Below, one piece after another: positions 20,975-33,911 of a stretch of DNA of 64,000 nucleotides. The stretch covers positions 29,762,318 through 29,826,317 of the forward strand of contig NC_087068.1 in assembly GCF_963678635.1 (NCBI RefSeq), written 5' to 3'. Source of the DNA: Symsagittifera roscoffensis (taxonomy: Eukaryota; Xenacoelomorpha; Acoela; Convolutidae). The stretch's first letter is position 1. Each line of letters begins with the position of its first letter. A program made the translations under genes and the position numbers. The notes under the pieces were generated by a model. It saw nothing but the letters and a program-made list of their open reading frames with translations. It was not told where the DNA came from and ran no database searches.

Positions 20975-22567
20975 CGAAAGTCCAGATGACGAAGAGGTTT
21001 ACCCCTTCCTCGTAGATGCACCCGATAATAGAGGGCAGCATGACTTTTGCAAGAATTTACTCCCAAATTTGTTTGAAACCGGAATCAGCCCATGCAAAGC
21101 AGAATTCCCAGATGTAAAAATCAAAAGACAAATTATTGAACATTATCTGAAAGATATATGTAATTTAACACAACAATACGGAATCTACACCATAGAATTC
21201 AGCACACCAAATCCGATTCACCGCAAATATGTAATTCAAACAGACGATATTGAATTAGAATTTTCAAAAGTATTCTTAGAATATATTAAAAGCCTACAAT
21301 ATCATAATTCGCAAAGAGCAAAATCCATATTCACTAACGAAGTTTTTGCAATAAAATATAACTATATTTCAATATTAGAAAAAACAGAATTTAAAAGTAT
21401 CTCACCAACTGAGACATCCAAACATACAAAAGTACGACAAGAAATCACATTATTTTCAACTTTTCTACATATAATCAAAGAAAATTTCACTAAAGACGAA
21501 GTTTCACAACACACAAAACATGACTTCAAAAAATTTTGGCATGGTTTACAATAGATTATTTCACACATAATATAGACTTAATTTCACAAGCAAGAAAAAA
21601 TTTTAGACCTCAAAATTCAAACGATGATACTGCCATCACAGAACAGTCAGACTACGTTTGGGACCCTGAATGGTCTCATCATGCATTTATAAATATCCCA
21701 CAATCAATCTCAAGTCAAGCAATAAGTACAATATCTTATCAAAGAGATTATGTGAGAGTAGTACCACTGACCATTGATGCAACACCATTAAACTACAATA
21801 CATTTTTACCTGATACGCGAAATAACAGTTTAAATTCGACCGTCATACACAGTGAAAACCTTAATGGAACTAGGAATCTTACACAACAAGATATCCAAAC
21901 ACCATCACACTTTATAAATGAAGAAATAGTCCAAACAACAACAACTACACAACAAAGCATTTCACCGATACGTCCAAATTTAACAACACCAAAAAATACA
22001 AACACTTCACTAGCACAAGTAACCTTACAATCAACCGTTAAACCTTCGGTTGCTCCAAAATATTCACAAATGGATTATAAAACATATAGACCTATGACAG
22101 TACCGTCAAAAACACAAAGAACGTTCACAAGAAACACTTTTGCAGAACACAATTATAATTATGCACATTCATCAAAAACAAACTATCCCCCACGAAAAAC
22201 TAATAATAATCATGTAAGAACTCGATATTGGGATAACCCAATGACAACAACCAACTCAGTAAATTTTCAAACTAATTCACATCCTCCACAGGATCGTAGT
22301 GAAAATTACCCATTCTTTCAACAAAATAAAAATAAAAAACAAGCACCTCATCATACGGATTACTTATCATCTGATGATGATTATTTACAACCAGATATTT
22401 TTGCACCGTATACTCAAGAAAATCGCGGACAAGGAGTGCAAAAACCATATACATATCATAGAATTTTTTCTCCAGATCCAACAGATACACAAAATCAACA
22501 ACCAATACAAATGCAAATCCAACTAATACACAATCTTTTCAACCAGTTCAGCCACAAAACCCAATGA
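20949..22567 (+). pseudogene. gag: N-terminal Gag region of copy B, two frames
   Basis: Two stretches: 20949-21554 (201 codons from ATG) and 21536-22567 (opening at a TTG, so this is a continuation, not a start). Copy C keeps the same reading around its right edge (63990-62882 minus) and reads through into the capsid part in one frame, so the break near 22510 in copy B is a frameshift. The first part is helical and charged. The second is Asn/Thr/Pro/Gln-rich, with a SSDDDYLQPDIFAPYT segment repeated in copy C. It is probably a matrix or spacer portion of an unusually long Gag. Confidence 0.6.
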
Positions 22568-24400
22568 TCACACACTCGTATCAACCAACTCAAATGCAAA
22601 ATGAAATACCACTCCCATATTACCTTCAACAACACGAAATAACAAAAAATCAACTTTCAAATTTTTCACAAATGCCAAATGCCGCAGAATCACTACAAAT
22701 GACAATGAATCCATACCTTATGGGTGGATCATCAATAACATCAAACAAACCATTATTGGTATTCACAGGAACAGGCCCTGAATATTCTGTAGAAGATTAT
22801 TTAAATGCAGTAACAGCAAATTTAATTTTAAATATAGGACCTGAACCAATTAATACAGCACTACATCAAAATTGGATACATCGACGCACAGCGTTGATAC
22901 AAACAACCTTAGATGGCGCAGCCCAAAAACGGTTTTCAGTTTTACCTATAGAAATAAAATCAAATTGGAAAAGATTTACACAAGAATTTTCAAAAATGTT
23001 TGACTCCGAAAGAAATAAACAACACCAAAGAGTTTTATGTAATGAAATTCGCAGATTACCAAATGAAAACATCAAACAATTAGCAGTACGCATCGAAACA
23101 CTAGTTCGAAAAGCATATTCATTAAATACACTTGACTATAAAAACACAAAAATGACAGAAATTTTAATGATGACCTTAACACCTCAATTAAGGAAAATAG
23201 CAATAAAAAAGAGAGCATCTCATCCTTCCTCAATTCGAGAGCCCGATTTAGATTTTCGAAAACTAGTAGACAAACTAGAGCAAGCGGAAATCACAATGAA
23301 ACTTGAAGAAACAGAAAATCTGAAATTACAATATGTTAATCGAATCGAAACAAACACCACAAATATCAATAACCTACAGGAATCAGATACAGACCTCGTT
23401 GAAAAAATCACTGAAATACTAAATATTTATGAAAAACACCCAAATTTTAAAGGCAAACCATCTTTCAAAAAATGGTGTAATTATTGCCGACGATACGGAC
23501 ATAGTATATCCGAATGCAGACAGAAGCAACAGGATAACCAAAACAAACCTCAAAAATATAAAGAACCAAATAAATCATTCTATCAATACATGAAGAAAGA
23601 TCAAAATCTACCAAACAAAAATGTATACAGCAACAACAGTTCAGGGAAACCATTTCCGAACAATACTAATTACACAAGGAGTTAATCACCATATAACTCA
23701 AGTTACAGAGGAAGATCACCTGAACGAAGAAATACACAGAATTCTTCACAAAATCATTATAATTGACCAAATAGTCGAAATAACTACTCCCGATCAAACT
23801 CAAATACAACACAATTTGTTTCTAGAAACAATTCCCAATCAAACACAAGAAATAAATACTATCCAAACAATCAATCACGAAACTCATCATATAACAGAAA
23901 TAGGAACTATTCAAATAATCGAAATAGAATTTATTCGAACAATAGAAATCAGAATTACCCGAACAATCGATCAAGAAATAACTCATATAACAGATCAAAC
24001 TATCACAGATCAAACGACAATTATCAAAACAGATCACGAAATTATTCACAAAATCTACATTCAAGTTATAATAATCGATATAGAAATTATTCTCAATCAC
24101 CACATAGAAATAATAACCATTATAATAATTCTAAACATCGCTACAGAAGTAGTACACCCAAACATCAAAGACATATTAATCAAGTACAATCAAATGAAGA
24201 AACAACATCAGACCCCCCAGGTATTGACGACACAGGAAATAACGAACTACAACTAAATCAAATAAACTGTGGATCATCAGACAGAGAAAGTGATACAGAA
24301 AACACTATCTCCATAAATATGATAGCAGTCAAAAACGACTACGAACCTATTATATATGAACAACCTTTTACATCACATATATATAAAAATCAATTGGATT
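22564..24400 (+). pseudogene. gag: Gag capsid, zinc knuckle and disordered tail, copy B
   Basis: The capsid region is typical of retrotransposon gag, with a YSVEDYLNAVTANLIL helix and the stretch RRTALIQTTLDGAAQK (residues about 100-120 from 22564). The residue after it is Arg where copy C has Trp. A perfect CX2CX4HX4C knuckle lies at 23476-23517 (CNYCRRYGHSISEC). A TAA at 23683-23685 ends the frame where copy C has Gln. Beyond it the Asn/Ser/Arg/Tyr-rich tail continues in frame. The tail is kept open in copy C (61913-61161). Gag forms the particle and binds RNA. Confidence 0.82.
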
Positions 24401-24479
24401 TCTTCACAATTATTATATTGAACCCATCCATACCACACAAATTGCACAAGAGGTTAACGAAATTAAAATGACAAAACAA

Positions 24480-25276
24480 AATGCTTGAATACAAATCACA
24501 TCTATCAAAATATACAAAAAGAACAAACCAAAGAAAAAATTAGGACAATACCATTTCTTTTAGAAAGTCCAAGAAACAAAGAATTTCAACCACCAGATCT
24601 TGAAATTGATTTTTTAATTGATTCAGGAGCAGAATCAAACATAAATAACATTCCCACATGGAATGAAATCAAAACATTACACCCAAATTTAACGCCTCTT
24701 GCAACCTCCAGTAAACTAGCAACAGCACAAGGCTCAACATTAGTAAACTATGGAAAAGTTCAATTATTTTTTCTCCCCACAAGAACAATGGAGAAAAATA
24801 AAATTTTAAACAAGCCATTTAAACAAATATTTCATATCACTGATATTAAACACAATATCATTGGCATACCATTTATCTCGAAATACATACCAACAATCAT
24901 TATCTTGAATAGTAAAATACTAATCAAAGATAAGTACACAAAAACAAAAAATACAGCTCTAACATTTTTTCAAAGATTAAATAAACAACCACCATTTTTT
25001 TCAAATTTTTATCCAATTTATAATCAACAACGGAAACACCTGAAACCACTACCAGGAAACATATATAACTTTTCAATAAAACAAGTTCACCAATATGATA
25101 AAAATCAAAATAAACAACAACTCTTTATGTCAGACTTTGAATTCAAACCTATCCATAAGTTTTTCAAAATCACAATTTCATCTATAAAATATTTGAAAAA
25201 TACGAGTTCAGACATCATTTCGTTACATGTATATAACAATACACCGTATCAAGTAACATTACCCTTAGGACTTTAA
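24480..25276 (+). pseudogene. pol: Retropepsin-like protease, copy B
   Basis: FLIDSGAESNI with the active-site Asp-Ser-Gly at 24620-24628 defines an aspartic protease. About 70 residues later the HNIIGIPFISKYIPT region fits the second conserved retropepsin motif. There is no clear ATG, so expression as part of a Gag-Pol fusion is likely. A TAA at 25274-25276 (GLCTTTAAGG context) interrupts copy B where copy C reads on. It processes Gag-Pol in the particle. Confidence 0.8.
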
Positions 25277-26270
25277 GGATATTGCGAAACAAACGCTACA
25301 ATATCACCAATGCATGAAAAAGCATACCGCGTAAATAATATACTCCAATTATTAGATATTTGTCAATCCACAATTCTTAACGAAGAACTATCCATAAATA
25401 ATATAATAAGTAATGAAAACAGAAATACAGATTATTTCACAAAAACCCAATATTTCAAAACCACATTCAACATAAACAACTATACAGAGGATCAACAGAA
25501 GTTTTTAACAATGTTTAACTTCCAACATTCACAAATAACACAAGACGAATTTGATAAGTTAGCCAAACAGCTAATAAAATATTCATCAGTCTATGCAACA
25601 TCAAAATTTGATGTTGGCAAAATCAGTTCATCACTACATCTCCCGTTAAAACCTGACGCAGTTTTCAAAAAACAAAGAGCAAGTAAAGTACCAATTCATT
25701 TACACGATAAAGTGAACAGATTACTCGATATTTTAGAGCAATACAAAATTATCTCACCGGTAAACAAAGAAGAACAACCAAAAGGTAACACATTTGTTAA
25801 CCCTGTTATCATCGTAGCAAAAGGAGAATCATTAAAAATAGTTTTAGACGCTAGATATCTTAACTCACTAATAGACGAATCAAAATGCAATTGGCCCTAT
25901 TGAACAAATACAAGTTATTTTAACAAAAATAAACGGAAAATACTTTTCAACCGCAGATATGAACAGTGCATACAATCAAATGCCACTAGATGAACAATCA
26001 CGACGTTTAACACAATTTGTTATTGGAAATCAACAATATGAATTCAACCGCCTATTCTATGGAATATCCATAGGACCAGCAGCATTTTCAGCTTTTATGA
26101 GTAAAATTTTTAGACCACTAATACTTAAGAAAAACGTAATCACCTATTTAGACGATGTTTTTATGCAATCACAGACAAAAGAAGAAATGTTTACAGTCTT
26201 AGAACACTATCATAAAATACTTCAGAACAAAAATCTGAAGGCCGCCCCCCGATAAATCACACTTCTTTTT
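25277..26270 (+). pseudogene. pol: Reverse transcriptase, copy B
   Basis: RT motifs are clear: VPIHLHDKVNRLLDILEQY, TFVNPVIIVAKG, the first Asp in TADMNSAYNQMPLD (about 25951-25992), FNRLFYGISIGPAAFSAFM and YLDD at 26145-26156. Two frameshifts are visible against copy C: an extra C at about 25897 (GGCCCTA against GGCCTA) and extra C in the run near 26245. Copy C keeps this region in one frame (60793-59090). Confidence 0.9.
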
Positions 26271-26462
26271 AACACGAGTTAAATTTTTAGGACATAATAT
26301 AGAAAGAAAGACAATAACCCCATTAAAATCACGCATTGATGCTATTCAAAAACTTCAACCACCATCAAACAAAAAGAAAATCCAAGATTTGATTAAATTA
26401 AAAAACTTTTAACTGAACAAATTTCAAACACAATTCCAGATCCAAATCAACCATTCTATGCA
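26271..26462 (+). pseudogene. pol: Shortened RT-RNase H connection, copy B
   Basis: The end of the thumb (FLGHNIERK-type) is present. The usual 'connection' stretch of roughly 70 residues before RNase H is mostly missing, and the sequence passes through a TAA near 26410 into the strand leading to RNase H. This is a deletion relative to other gypsy elements. Copy C has lost a different, overlapping part. Confidence 0.55.
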
Positions 26463-28406
26463 ATGTGCGATGCTTCAAATTTTGGCATCAGCGCAGCATT
26501 ATTACAATCACACAATGGTACAAATAAAATGAACCTTATATCAGCAAATTCTCAATTATTCACTCAAGCAGAATTACGACTCTCAACTTTAATGAGAGAA
26601 TGTACAGCTATAATTTATACACCTACAGAATATGAATTTCTGATACTTGGATCAAAACATCCAACAGTTCTATTCACAGATCACAAACCAATCATTTTTC
26701 TCTTTACACAAAAATCAAACCCAAATCACCGAGTTTATAGATATCAATTAATTTTAATGAAATTTCCAAACTTACATATAGTTTGGACAGCAGGAAAGAA
26801 TCTTGCATTACCAGATATATTAAGTCGAAATACACCACCTGAATTACTTACACGAAAAACTACAGTTGAAATACCCAAAAATATAAAATTTTACCTTGCA
26901 GAAAACGAAACATCACCCCGACTAGAATGTAAATATGCAGTAAAAACTGACATTGAACAATCACAGATAAATAACCTACAACACTTCCCACTTTACTTAG
27001 ATTGCCAAAATAACCACTGCGAAGTTAATCTACTTGGAACATCAACTTTCAAACCAATTCCATACTCACAATGGATAAAAAATAACACCCAACAAAAAAG
27101 AGTAAAACAACACTCGCATAAAAAAGACCTTTTTCCGTTAATTGAAAAAGAAAATTTAACTGATAAAATAAATTTATCAGGACCACAAACAAATGATTCA
27201 AAATACACAATAAATCAAGTTTTTGATCTCCATAACCCACTTGACACAATTCCTTTATCTAAATTAGAAATTGAAAACATTTTTCTCCCCCCAACAGATA
27301 AAATTACAATTAATACCTTGAAACAAAATCAAAATCTTGACCCAGTAATTAGACAACTCAAATCATGGCACAAATACAAAACTAAACCCGTAAAGGCAGA
27401 TACCACAATTTTAGGAAATAAAACATTCCTCCGATATTTTCGAAAATTTAATAATACAACAGTTAATGAAAACACAGACCTTCTAGAATATCAATTAAAC
27501 GAATCTAAAGTTCCCTGTCTACCTTTAAGTATGAATCTCATAGTTTTTAACATTTCACATACACAAAACATTAAAGGACACTCTGGATCAGAAAAAACAT
27601 ATTCAAATTTTATACAAAATTTTTATTTCCCAAATGCACCAATTTGGATAAAAGTACTATGCAAGGATTGTATAGTATGTCAGCTAAATCAACCTTATCC
27701 AAATCAAAAACAAATAGCACAAAAACAAGATTTTAAAGGACAAAGTTTATATTTTAACCATCGTAACTCATTCGATACAAAAGGACCAATTTCACCATCA
27801 TCTGAAGGAAACTCCTACATTATGGTAATTGTTGACGCATTTACACATTATGTAGCACTTAACCCAGTACCACATTGTAACGCTTATTACGCTTACACAA
27901 CACTTTATGAACACCGGATAGCCCAGTTCGGATTACCCGAAATTTTAGTTACAGACAACGGTACAGAATTCATAAATAATGAAATCATCACACTATGTCA
28001 TTTATATAACATTAAGCACAAACCACGTACATCTCATGCACCTTGGACAAACGGCTTAGTTGAAGGTATGAACCGTTCACTACAAGAATATCTTAGATGT
28101 ATCATCAATGGAACTGATACAAGATACACCGAATGGTCAGCAGATGTAAAATTATTTCCCTTAGCATATAATTCACAAATTACGACAACTCTAGGAATGT
28201 CACCATATGAAATGGTTTTTAATCAAAAGCCACGTAAACCAATTATGTTTACAGCAAACTCTCATAAAAATGCACAAAGTCATTGTCAACCGAATAAAGA
28301 CTCAATTTGTTATAACCTACCTTTACACACACATGATGAAGATCATTTTCATCACCCACAAATTCTTAAATTAGCCTCCGGTACACACCGAATGGATTTT
28401 AAATAG
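26463..28406 (+). CDS. pol: RNase H and integrase core, copy B
   Basis: A 647-codon open stretch. RNase H residues: CDASNFGIS (Asp codon 26469-26471), LMRECTAIIYT and FTDHKPIIFL. Integrase: His pair in SHTQNIKGHSG and Cys pair in CIVCQ (about 27550-27690), then the D,D(35)E core with Asp at 27773-27775, Asp at 27954-27956 (VTDNGTEF) and Glu at 28062-28064 (NGLVEGMNRS), with 35 residues between the last two. Between RNase H and integrase lies about 250 residues of Asn/Lys-rich linker. A frame change near 28380 separates it from its C-terminus. Confidence 0.9.
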   Translation: MCDASNFGISAALLQSHNGTNKMNLISANSQLFTQAELRLSTLMRECTAIIYTPTEYEFLILGSKHPTVLFTDHKPIIFLFTQKSNPNHRVYRYQLILMKFPNLHIVWTAGKNLALPDILSRNTPPELLTRKTTVEIPKNIKFYLAENETSPRLECKYAVKTDIEQSQINNLQHFPLYLDCQNNHCEVNLLGTSTFKPIPYSQWIKNNTQQKRVKQHSHKKDLFPLIEKENLTDKINLSGPQTNDSKYTINQVFDLHNPLDTIPLSKLEIENIFLPPTDKITINTLKQNQNLDPVIRQLKSWHKYKTKPVKADTTILGNKTFLRYFRKFNNTTVNENTDLLEYQLNESKVPCLPLSMNLIVFNISHTQNIKGHSGSEKTYSNFIQNFYFPNAPIWIKVLCKDCIVCQLNQPYPNQKQIAQKQDFKGQSLYFNHRNSFDTKGPISPSSEGNSYIMVIVDAFTHYVALNPVPHCNAYYAYTTLYEHRIAQFGLPEILVTDNGTEFINNEIITLCHLYNIKHKPRTSHAPWTNGLVEGMNRSLQEYLRCIINGTDTRYTEWSADVKLFPLAYNSQITTTLGMSPYEMVFNQKPRKPIMFTANSHKNAQSHCQPNKDSICYNLPLHTHDEDHFHHPQILKLASGTHRMDFK

Positions 28407-29052
28407 AGATAAAAAACACAATGAAATTTACCAAAAAGTAACAAAAAAGTTGTTACAAAGGCAAAACATTAACGAGCAAATAAATTCACGCTTTACACCA
28501 GCCTCCGTTTTGAAAATTGGAACATTTGTTTTAATACCTAATTTTAATACTCAGAAAGGAATTTCTAAAAAATTACAACCCCTTCGTAAAGGACCATACC
28601 AAATAATAGCAAAACCTACTGACGTAACATATAAAATTACCGACTCAGACCAAAAAGAAATTGTTCAACATCGAAACAATCTATTACCTTATTACCCAAA
28701 AGAATACGCACTACGCGAACTAACTAAATTATATTCTTTCACAGGTTTAAAAGTTATTCAAAATTACCCACATACGGAAAATGAAACAGAAGGACAAAAT
28801 GACATCCACCTCGAAAAACAAAATAAAAAATCAACTACAACCAAAAACAATACAAAAAAGCTACATCAAAATATACCTCAAAAAGAAAGAAAAAATAGAA
28901 AAATGACAGAAAAAATTATACCCCAAGAACAATTCGAGAAATCAGAACATAGAGGGTCATCACGACTTAGAAATCAACCACGCAAAAACTACAAAACAAT
29001 CATTCCACAATCTAAAATATTAAAGAAAGTTGAATTTCAAAAACAACTCTAA
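28407..29052 (+). pseudogene. pol: Integrase C-terminal domain with GPY/F-like motif, copy B
   Basis: The frame 28450-29052 contains FVLIPNFNTQKGISKKLQPL followed by RKGPYQIIAKPTDVTYKI, which matches the GPY/F module of gypsy integrases, then a His-Arg-Asn-Asn-Leu-Leu-Pro-Tyr end. A Lys/Thr/Asn-rich tail of about 90 residues follows, without a chromodomain. It is separated from the core by one frameshift. Confidence 0.78.
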
Positions 29053-29873
29053 TTTTACAATTAATAATCTTTGCACCTCTGAAACATTTTAAACTTTCAT
29101 TTTTCAAAATAACATGCTGACAAACACGCAGCGGTTCTAGTTCAAAATTAGCCAATAGGATTCATTCAATCCGTCACCTTCTATAACTCTAACACAAACC
29201 AATTAGACGAAAGATATTAAACTCCAGGCATATCTATAACTATAACTTTACAACCTCCAGGTCAAAAATAAGCAAATCACTCCAACTTGACAACTAAAAT
29301 AAATACCACTATAATATCATAACCCTCCCTTATCTAATAACGCAAATATCAACAATATTTTCCCAACTCAGACCTCAAAAACCCCCAAAACAAAAATGTT
29401 AAATTAGCCTAAAGTAAAAGAACGACCATATTAAATTAGCCTAAAGTATAAAAATCTCAAAAATACCCCAGATCACTTGACAAATAAAAATAAAGTAAAA
29501 GAAGACCTCCCGAACACCATAAAATTCGCCCCCAACAATTTTTCACAAAACTCAACCCACTTGTCAAAAAACCAATAAATAATTCGACCACACTTGAAAA
29601 TTGCCCCAAACAACAAAAAATATTCGATCAAGAAGCCATTTCTTAAATGCTCTTCTCTCGATCAGTCAACATAATTCTCAACATTTTCATAAACTTTTTA
29701 ACAAAATTTAAACTTTTATTCATATTTCTTTTTGATACCTTTGAAGCTTTTGTAATAATCTTAATCATTTTTTGCAATATTTTTTAAATTTTCTATTCCA
29801 TATTTGAACTATACCTCCAACTTTCAAAAGCCATTGACCATATTCACAGGTACGAAACACAAAATTTATCTAA
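29053..29873 (+). other. Untranslated spacer between pol and the membrane-protein ORF
   Basis: About 820 bp of AT-rich sequence without a supported frame, conserved in copy C (about 56580-57180). It includes a short repeated word TAAATTAGCCTAAAGTA (29399 and 29432). It may hold a promoter or splice acceptor for the downstream genes. Confidence 0.5.
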
Positions 29874-30064
29874 ATGATACGAACCATTTTTAGTAGAACA
29901 GATATTTTTTTTACTATTTGTAATTTTTTTAACATTTTTATCATCCCTCATCTTGACAAAATGCAAATGTATAAAGAAGGCAGTTATAACATTCGCCTTA
30001 GCAACAATCCTTTTAATTCTTTTTCTAGAAGAATACTACAACAAACATAAATTTTTTCACTAAA
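29874..30064 (+). pseudogene. Two-helix small membrane protein, copy B (frameshifted)
   Basis: ATG at 29874 starts the same MIRTIFSRTDI sequence as the intact 62-codon copy at 56579-56391. Copy B has one extra T in a T-run at about 29911, which shifts the frame. The end aligns with a stop at 30062-30064. See copy C for the protein. Confidence 0.6.
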
Positions 30065-31204
30065 GAAAATCAATAAAAAACCCTCAAAAATTGCTAACCA
30101 ACAATCACACAGTCAGTCTTCACCGATATCATCCCAAGAAAACCCGACACCACCTACAACTACCCAAAACCCCCAAACATCTACACGAATTTCTTTCCAA
30201 GATAACCCGTATACCTTTGAAGAACGACACGCTCGCTTATCTGAACCACTAGAACCAGTTCAGCGACAGGCACCTCTAAGTGAACCAACATATAACTTGT
30301 ATCCAACACTACCACAAGAATTAAGTAGAATACGAAATCTTAGTCAAAATCAAAATACAGTTGAAATAAATAGACAAATTATACATCCACGACGAAATAG
30401 AAATTTTCAAACCCCCCGAGTTCATTTTGATATACCCCAATCCCCATCACCAAGTACTCCGGAAAACCCAATTGGTGTATTACCAGAAACCCCTACGCTT
30501 CTTTCACAACGTAGCACCTCAAGTCTACCCTCAGATTACTTAGGTTCAACACCAACATCTGAACAAATACGCGAAAATCCCTTTAACCCCCAAACCAAAC
30601 ATCACGACTACCATATTGGACAACACAATCATTCACACAAGGTGAACCCAATTTAAAAAATGATCCAATAGATATTTCTACAGATACAACAACATCATCA
30701 TCACTACCAGAAACATTATCACTACCATCAACACCATCAATAAGCCAGATTTCACCGGCACCTTTTCCTTTAAATTTCCCGAATAACCTCGACGCTAGAT
30801 ATCGAGAACAATCATCAACAAATATCCCTTTAAGATTAGACTGGAATACATTCACAGCACCCCCACCATTATTTGGACAGCACCCAGAAAGTAACCGACT
30901 CCGCAACTGGGCACTTAATAGATTACAATATAGACAAGATATCCACGAAGACATTCGTGACCATAACATCCAAATACTCCAACAAAATAGTCTACAATTA
31001 AAATTTGAAATCACGGTTAAACTAAACAACATTGCTCAACATCCTTACCCATTAAACCCACCAAATATAACAGCTCAATCGCTACCACCACCATTTATAA
31101 CAACTGAAGTAATATATAAATACGACAGATATACCAAAAAGACAATTGGTTACATCACATTTTATAACCCATACTCAGGATTATCATACACATGTATATT
31201 CTAA
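30065..31204 (+). pseudogene. Pro/Ser/Thr-rich ORF between the membrane protein and env, copy B
   Basis: An open frame of about 370 codons in two pieces (to 30656, then about 30586-31204 in another frame) with no ATG in its first part. It continues in frame from the stop of the two-helix ORF in copy C. The sequence is disordered (SPSPSTPENP, TPTLLSQRSTSS) with a more ordered end (LRLDWNTFTAPPPLFG and IYKYDRYTKKTIGYITFYNP). The stop at 31202-31204 overlaps the env ATG at 31192 by 13 bases. A 30-bp insertion near 30590-30625 relative to copy C accounts for the frame change. Function unknown. Confidence 0.5.
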
Positions 31205-33911
31205 AATTATTAATTTTTCTCCAACTCCTTTTTCTAATAATCTCCGATCAGAACATAAATCCTTCTCCCCGCACAGGACCCCAAGACTTATTAGTAACAC
31301 ATTACGATTGTGAAGAAAATGAACAAAAAACACTACACAAATATGCAATAAATCAAGTATCACAATGCGAAACAGAACCACAAGCTATAGAAACTACAAA
31401 TGTAATAGCGACACTCTATTCAAAAGCCCGAGCAACAACAGTTATAGGATATAAATTTACAGCAACATTTTCCGAAAAGAAAGTACATTGTTCACAAGTC
31501 TCAAACGGAAATAAAAACCGACTTGACCACGAATCATTCTATCAAAGTAATATAGAACGACTTTTACATCTAAATCCCGATGATTGTATAAACGAACTAC
31601 TCAGACTAAACATCACAAGAAATAGAAACACAGACAGGAAAATAGTAAATTTCCAAGTCTTTGCCGATTCTGTACACCAAGCACAACTTGAAAGATATCA
31701 AGGACATATAAAACTAGACGAAAAATACCCATACAACGGCGCACACGGAAGATTAACTTATGACATACACGATAAGCACTGGATACCACACATTGGTATA
31801 AATAATCCATCAAACTGCAAAGCAGACACAAAAAATAGAGGATATCAAGAAATAATGTTTTTCGATTGGAAAATACAACTCGAAAAAATACAACTCACAC
31901 GAGATTTATCTGACAACACAATGATCTATCAAGGAATTAGATTACCTTGTAAAAACGATCAAGGTTATTGTGACCCTACAATACGAACACAAGCAACAAT
32001 TGTTTGGTTTCCCGAAGATACATGTACAACATTTCAAGTAGCAAAAATACACGCCCGAATGATAAAATTTCACGAAAATTATTTTATACAATCAATTCCA
32101 TATGAACAAGTAAATCCATCACGAAAACAAAGTACTGATTTTTGAAACATCCACAATATAGAAAATAAACTGACACGTTTTCAAATATATCAAGAAACAG
32201 AACTCGCATGCAAATACAGAAATCCACTTCACAAAACACAATATTCTGAAATATTAGTTGAATACGAAAAAGGTTTCGACATGACCACTGGAAAAATAAA
32301 AATTGACCCTTATGCCACAGGTCATCCTCTAAACGAAGGAACATCATATATACCAGTTAACTTTCAAAAAAGTAATGATCAACCTGGTGGACATCTAAAG
32401 CCACATGACACTAGAAGCACACGTTTACAAGAACTATCACTAATGAATAGTTCTTATTTTGGTAATATCCACTATGATATTCACTTAGATATGAAATTAG
32501 ACTACACAATTAGTCGAATTTGTCAGGAAATGTCACTCTCTGAATTAGAAACACTTCACCAACTATGCGAATTAGAACGGACACAAATCCTACAATCACT
32601 TGCACTAGCAGTATTAAAAATACCCTACGCATCAGGAAATAGATCAAATTTTTTAGACTATGAAGGAAACATCTTATGGTTTTATACTTGTACTAAAAAA
32701 GTATCACCACTATACGTTTTTGAAGATAAACGATGCTATAAAAGAATCCCTATCTTTTATAAGAATAAAGTACATTTCGTTGACACACTTTCACGAAAAA
32801 CCTATTTTTGGGATACCGCAGTTCCATGTGGATCAGAAAATAGCCACAACGTAGTACAACTAAACCCTGATGAAGATAAATATTACCTTCTCACCCCATA
32901 TCCCACATTAATGCAATCACTCAAAAAATTTTCACCAGAAAGCATTCGCGCTATCGCTCGAAACCCAAATATAGACTTACAATCAATAGGAATATACTCA
33001 AAATCAGATATTCAACATCACATTAGAACACAACAATTCCAGGAATTATTAACACAAATGGACACAATACAAAGACAATCAATTGACCAAAACTTACGCA
33101 AACTTGCCGAAACCGCAGGATTTGCAGATATCTATACACAAGATTATAGCGGATATTTTGAAGACATTAAAGACTATATATATATCTCAACGGTGATAAA
33201 TACAGACAACAAGATATTTCACCTATAAATATTTTTAGCTTTGTTACACTGAAAAATGAAATTCTCGATTTTCTAGGATGGCCCTATTACATCTTAGAAA
33301 AATTAACTATTTTATACGCAATGTTTAACTTCATAGGATTTCTTTTTTCACTTTTAAAAGGAATCTATAATACATGTGCTATACACACACAAGTAAATAG
33401 ACAAGCAAGTGTAGCACGCATACTATTTGCAGGATTTTTTGGAATTTTTTCATCATCAATAAACAAAATTCTTTTAGACGCACAAATAAAAGAATATAAC
33501 ACAAAATTAGCGACAAGACAGAACACGTACAACAAAGAACATAATAATATAGAGGTAACGCCTACAGCACCACAGTTACCAGCCCTACCACATAAACATC
33601 CATTATCCCTAGTCCCACGAAATTTCCGAAATTTAGCAATAACAAATAATCCAAATTTTAGACCAAACATATCACAAAGTCCCATACAACATATAATGAC
33701 ACAACATTCACAAGATGAAAATACATATGAACGAATTATCAAACAACCCCATACCACCGCTTTTCAGTCTCAAAATAATAATTTTTTTTTAGCCCACGAT
33801 GAGCCGACAACTTGGATCCCTACACCACTCAAATTCCCATCCAACCAACCTCAACACTCCAATTACAATAATTCCACTTTTTGCTTTCCCGCCACCCGAT
33901 TTCCCAACTAG
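31192..33911 (+). pseudogene. env: Envelope-like glycoprotein, copy B
   Basis: ATG at 31192 opens an N-terminal hydrophobic signal peptide (KLLIFLQLLFLII). A Cys-containing ectodomain follows, with recognisable blocks PCKNDQGYCDP, IVWFPEDTCTT, LETLHQLCELERTQI, SGNRSNFLDYEGN and CYKRIPIFYKNK. A C-terminal hydrophobic stretch, MFNFIGFLFSLL and ILFAGFFGIFSS (about 33321-33470), precedes a Pro-rich tail to 33911. Breaks: TGA at 32143-32145 (copy C has a sense codon), a frameshift near 33180 and a frame change near 33230. The pattern resembles the mononegavirus/chuvirus class of glycoproteins captured by invertebrate retroelements. This is inference from motif spacing, not a search. Confidence 0.72.

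Noticed and set aside
23621-24256. Thr/Ile-rich 211-codon frame on the plus strand after the Gag stop
   Set aside because: It is the alternative frame of the low-complexity Gag tail; copy C shows the Asn/Ser/Arg frame to be the coding one.
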